Shown here one piece after another: positions 61,300-64,000 of a stretch of 64,000 nt of DNA. The DNA is taken from contig NZ_CP101750.1 in the NCBI RefSeq assembly GCF_026810505.1, positions 7,428,515 through 7,492,514 of the forward strand, in the 5' to 3' direction. The notes below the pieces were generated by a model. It saw only the letters and a program-made list of their open reading frames with translations, had not been told where the DNA came from and ran no database searches. The position numbers and the translations under genes were made by a program. Each line of letters begins with the position of its first letter. Position 1 is the stretch's first letter. Origin of the DNA: Streptomyces sp. Je 1-369. Its GTDB lineage: Bacteria > Actinomycetota > Actinomycetes > Streptomycetales > Streptomycetaceae.

Positions 61300-62550
61300 A
61301 TGCGGCGTACCGAGGCGGAGGGCCGTGGGCCCGTGCGGTACGGGCCGCCTCAGCCGGAGTCTGGGCTTCCGGTCCTGCCCGAGCTGGCGGCGGCCGCCGC
61401 GGCGGCCGCGGGCCGCTGTCCGGCCGAAGCCGCCGGTGGCGGCCCCGCGCTCCTCGATGCCGCGAGCGGCTACTGGGCCCGGCGCGGCCTGCCCGTGGAG
61501 CGTGACCAGGTCGTCGCCGCCCCCGGCGCCCCGCCCCTCCTGCTCGCCCTCACCGCGGCCCTCGGCGGTGACGTCCTGCTGCCCCGCCCCTGCGCGGCCT
61601 GGTGGGCGCCCCAGGCGCGGCTGCTGGGGCGCGGCGTCTACCACGTGCCGACACCCGCCGAGTGCGGCGGCGTCCCCGACCCGTACGCCCTCCTGGAGAC
61701 CGTCCGCCGGATCCGCGCCGAGGGCGGCAGACCCCGCCTCCTCGTGCTCTCCGTGGCCGACGACCCGACCGCCACCGTGCCGCCGCCCGAAGTGCTCCAC
61801 GAGGCGGTGGAGGCCGCCGCCGACGAAGGCCTGCACGTCGTCAGCGACGAGACGTGGCGTGACACCCTGCACCACCCCCGCGACACCGTCCTGATCGGGC
61901 CCGCCGAGATGGACCACGAGCGGGTGACCGTCCTCTGCGACCTCGCAGGGCCCTTCCTGCCCCCGGCGCTGCCCGCCGCCGTCGCCCGCTTCCCCGCCAC
62001 CGCGGCGGGCGCCGCCCTGCGCGCCCGCACCCTCGACGTCCTCACCGCGCTCGGCGCGACCCTCGCCGCACCCGCCGCCGCGGCGGCGTCGTACGCACTC
62101 GGCGAACCGGACGCCGTCGTCGAACGGCTCGCCGTCGCCGTCCGGCTGCACGCGCGCGTGGCCGACGCCGCGCAGCACGCCCTGCTCGCCGCGGGCGCCC
62201 TCGTCAGGCCCCCGCAGGCGGGCCGCCACCTCTACGCCGACCTGGGCCCCCTGCGCTCCGCACTCGCCGCACGGGACGTCGGCGACGCGCAGGACCTGGA
62301 GGACTACCTCGGCACCCGCCTGGGAATGCCCGCACCGGGCGGACACCGCTTCGGCGACGACTTCGACGCCCTGCGCGTACGACTGTCCACGGGCCCCCTC
62401 CTCGGCTCGACCCACGCGGAACGTCAGATGTCGCTCACCGCGCCGGACCCGCTGGAACTGCCGCACGTGAAGCGGGCGTTGACGGCGTTCGGCGCGGCCT
62501 TCGACGACCTGCGCACGGCCGCCGCGCAGCGGACGGAACCGCCTCACTGA
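61300..62550 (+). CDS. Aminotransferase class I/II-like protein lacking the PLP lysine
   Basis: A 416-residue protein with the fold-type I aminotransferase layout: PLLLALTAALGGDVLLPRPCAAWW, then LHVVSDETWRDT, where the Asp that pairs with the PLP ring nitrogen is kept. At the next conserved place, where the Schiff-base lysine should follow (SLSK-type motif), it reads CDLAGPFLP. The only lysine in the whole protein is near the C-terminus (PHVKRAL). Normal transamination is thus improbable; a regulatory or binding role is more likely. ATG at 61300 is chosen for GGAGG 5-7 bases upstream. It converges on the prenyl-synthase gene with a 7-base overlap. Confidence 0.8.
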   Translation: MRRTEAEGRGPVRYGPPQPESGLPVLPELAAAAAAAAGRCPAEAAGGGPALLDAASGYWARRGLPVERDQVVAAPGAPPLLLALTAALGGDVLLPRPCAAWWAPQARLLGRGVYHVPTPAECGGVPDPYALLETVRRIRAEGGRPRLLVLSVADDPTATVPPPEVLHEAVEAAADEGLHVVSDETWRDTLHHPRDTVLIGPAEMDHERVTVLCDLAGPFLPPALPAAVARFPATAAGAALRARTLDVLTALGATLAAPAAAAASYALGEPDAVVERLAVAVRLHARVADAAQHALLAAGALVRPPQAGRHLYADLGPLRSALAARDVGDAQDLEDYLGTRLGMPAPGGHRFGDDFDALRVRLSTGPLLGSTHAERQMSLTAPDPLELPHVKRALTAFGAAFDDLRTAAAQRTEPPH

Positions 62551-63449
62551 CCCCGCTTGCGGTACTCCCGTACCAACAGGCGCACGGCCGTGGGGATGGT
62601 GGGCCGCGCCGAGGAGGTGAGGAGCCCGGCCCCCTTGGCCCGGGCGGTGTCCGCCGTCGCCTCCTCCATGCCGATCAGTGCCCGGCCGAAGGCACGGTGA
62701 CCGGCGGGAAGGTGCCCGGCCAACGCGTGGGCGGCGCCCAGGGACGTACGGGCGGCGTCGAGCTGCCGCGCGATCAGCTCGCGGACACCGGGGGTCTCGC
62801 GCCTCGCCGTCAGGTCCTCACGCGTCACGCCGTGACGGTCCAGCACGTCCCGGGGGATCGTGAGGCGGCCGGCCCGCAGATCGTCGGCCAGGTCGTTGAC
62901 GAAGTCCAGACGCTGGCTGCCGTCGATGAACGCACGGCAGGCGTCGCGGTAACCGGCCGGCTCGGACTCCGGCGCGAGGACGCAGGCCAGGAGCATGAAC
63001 GCGGGCAGGGAGTAGACGTCGACGTAGCGCTGGTAGTCCGCCTCCGTGCCGAACCCGGCGAAGTCCAGCTCGACGGCAGCGCCGTGGAGGAACGCCTCGA
63101 CGTGCCGGGCCAGACGCGGACGGGCCGCGCAGGCGTGCAGCAGTGGACGCAGCACGTCGTGGTCGCTGTGGCTCGTGGCCAGCGCCTCGCGGGTCTGTCC
63201 GGCCCACCGCTCGTACGCGGCCGAGCGTTCCCGCAGCGACCCGTCGCCGTCGAGAAGGTTGTCCGTGTGGTGCATGAACGCCGTCGCGGCCAGCAGGTGC
63301 GGGACGGCGGGCCGGGGCAGGAGCAGCCGGACGGCCGCGTACTGCGGGAACCGGTACCGCGCCACCACGCGGCGCTGCCGCGTGAAGTCGGCGCGCAGCC
63401 GCTCGCCCCGTATGCCCGCCGCGTCCAGCGCGGCATCCCACGAACCCAT
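62544..63449 (-). CDS. Squalene/phytoene synthase-like protein
   Basis: A 301-residue all-helical prenyl-transfer enzyme. The two Asp-rich Mg-diphosphate motifs are visible: HHTDNLLDGD (about residue 70-78) and DFVNDLADD (about 187-195). Length fits the squalene/phytoene synthase family. No carotenoid or hopanoid partner genes lie in the window, so whether it makes phytoene, presqualene diphosphate or another product is unknown. ATG at 63449 begins the conserved region; the frame is open further upstream but GC-rich and unlike coding sequence. Confidence 0.82.
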   Translation of the reverse strand: MGSWDAALDAAGIRGERLRADFTRQRRVVARYRFPQYAAVRLLLPRPAVPHLLAATAFMHHTDNLLDGDGSLRERSAAYERWAGQTREALATSHSDHDVLRPLLHACAARPRLARHVEAFLHGAAVELDFAGFGTEADYQRYVDVYSLPAFMLLACVLAPESEPAGYRDACRAFIDGSQRLDFVNDLADDLRAGRLTIPRDVLDRHGVTREDLTARRETPGVRELIARQLDAARTSLGAAHALAGHLPAGHRAFGRALIGMEEATADTARAKGAGLLTSSARPTIPTAVRLLVREYRKRGQ

Positions 63450-63490
63450 CCCCGCGCCCCGCCCCTGTGTCCGGTCCGGCCGTCCTGCTT

Positions 63491-64000
63491 CTAGGCCAGG
63501 GCGTGCCTGACCTTGCGCCACAGCGCGGGCGCCACACTGATCACCACGGTCAGCGCGACCGCCACCGCCACGCCCTCCCACGGCTCCTTGAAGAGCGACC
63601 CGCCGAGGATACCGATCAGCTGATACGTCACCGCCCACGCGAGACACGCGGGCACGTCCCCACGGGCGAACCGGCGCAACGGCATCTTCGCCATCAGGCA
63701 CGCCAGCATCACCGGGATCCGGCCCGCGGGCACCAGCCGCGAAAGGACCAGGACCATCACCCCGTGGTCCGCCAGCTTCGCCTGCGCCTGCGCGAGACGC
63801 TCCTCCGGCGCCCGGTCACGGATCGCCGCCAGCCAGCGCGACCCGTTCTTCGACTTCATGCCGCGCCGCCCCAGCCAGTACAGGGAGACGTCCCCGAGGA
63901 ACGCGGCGAACGCCGCCACACCGAAGACGATGAGCAGCGAGAACGGCGCCGTCTGGTGGAAGGCCACCACCGCCGCCGAACTCACCAGCGCGCCCGTCGG
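63491..64000 (-). CDS. DedA-family membrane protein (N-terminus cut by window edge)
   Basis: Partial membrane protein of the DedA/SNARE-associated family, thought to act in lipid flipping and membrane homeostasis. Visible segments include FAAFLGDVSLYWLGRRG, the conserved-type VLVLSRLVPAGRIPVMLACLMAKM and a C-terminal helix ending in ALWRKVRHALA. At least four hydrophobic segments are present. The frame stays open past base 64000 without a convincing start, so the first residues are missing. Confidence 0.82.
   Translation of the reverse strand, partial: PTGALVSSAAVVAFHQTAPFSLLIVFGVAAFAAFLGDVSLYWLGRRGMKSKNGSRWLAAIRDRAPEERLAQAQAKLADHGVMVLVLSRLVPAGRIPVMLACLMAKMPLRRFARGDVPACLAWAVTYQLIGILGGSLFKEPWEGVAVAVALTVVISVAPALWRKVRHALA

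Overview
The window reads as a chromosomal segment of a Streptomyces-type actinomycete. GC content is very high, GTG starts and 4-bp start/stop overlaps are common, a bL37-type 25-residue ribosomal protein is present, and the gas vesicle genes are in the order O-A-F-G-Y-Z-J-L-S-K known from Streptomyces. I count about 60 protein genes, two of them cut by the window edges. I see no tRNA, rRNA, CRISPR array, insertion sequence or prophage. All calls come from reading the sequence; no database search was run.

1-6055: a sugar or sugar-acid catabolic locus. It holds a ChvE/XylF-like sugar-binding lipoprotein (partial), an unrecognised enzyme-like protein, a zinc alcohol dehydrogenase, a galactonate-dehydratase-like enolase-superfamily enzyme and, divergently, an IclR regulator coupled to an SMP-30 lactonase. 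A GTTCGA-type motif recurs at the three places where the regulator would be expected to bind.

6049-13893: the most interesting part. A divergent pair of operons flanks a near-perfect Zur box (12306-12320). Leftward are a cysteine-synthase-fold PLP enzyme, a DUF364 (putative heavy-metal chelation) protein, an MFS transporter and a complete siderophore-type ABC importer (permease, ATPase, lipoprotein). Rightward are a PduX-like GHMP kinase and a Zur-like Fur-family repressor. No NRPS, NIS synthetase or nicotianamine-type synthase is present. I infer a small, self-contained metallophore (probably zincophore) system: kinase and PLP enzyme make the ligand, the MFS protein exports it and the ABC system re-imports the metal complex.

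13824-29709: a flavodoxin-fold oxidoreductase, then a copper operon (Met/His-tailed membrane peptide, CopA-type P1B ATPase, PCu(A)C-like protein), an SMI1/KNR4 protein, a tightly coupled four-gene peptidase operon (M55 D-aminopeptidase, M20, S9, S66), a secreted CocE-type hydrolase, a LapA-like membrane protein, a GNAT, an arginase-like protein missing metal-binding histidines and a DUF5107 protein.

29719-48134: a membrane protein of unknown function, a ClpC-like AAA+ protein without a visible ClpP-docking loop, two VOC proteins, bL37, a holin-like protein, an MR-type enolase-superfamily enzyme, an F420-type oxidoreductase, a transketolase, a free-standing LigD polymerase domain and the complete gas vesicle cluster.

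48235-64000: a PAP2-diacylglycerol kinase fusion, an ABC-F protein, a secreted TAP-type hydrolase, small stress-type genes (DUF6158, TIGR03086, Ppx/GppA, DJ-1, CBS), a pyruvate-oxidase-like TPP enzyme, a SigB/F/G-family sigma factor flanked by PAS-GAF and GAF-ANTAR proteins, an aminotransferase-like protein without its lysine, a squalene/phytoene-synthase-like protein and a partial DedA protein. Six genes between 34.7 and 56.4 kb carry SigB-type promoter matches (GNNT-N14/15-GGGTAC or one base off), so much of the right half looks like a general-stress neighbourhood.
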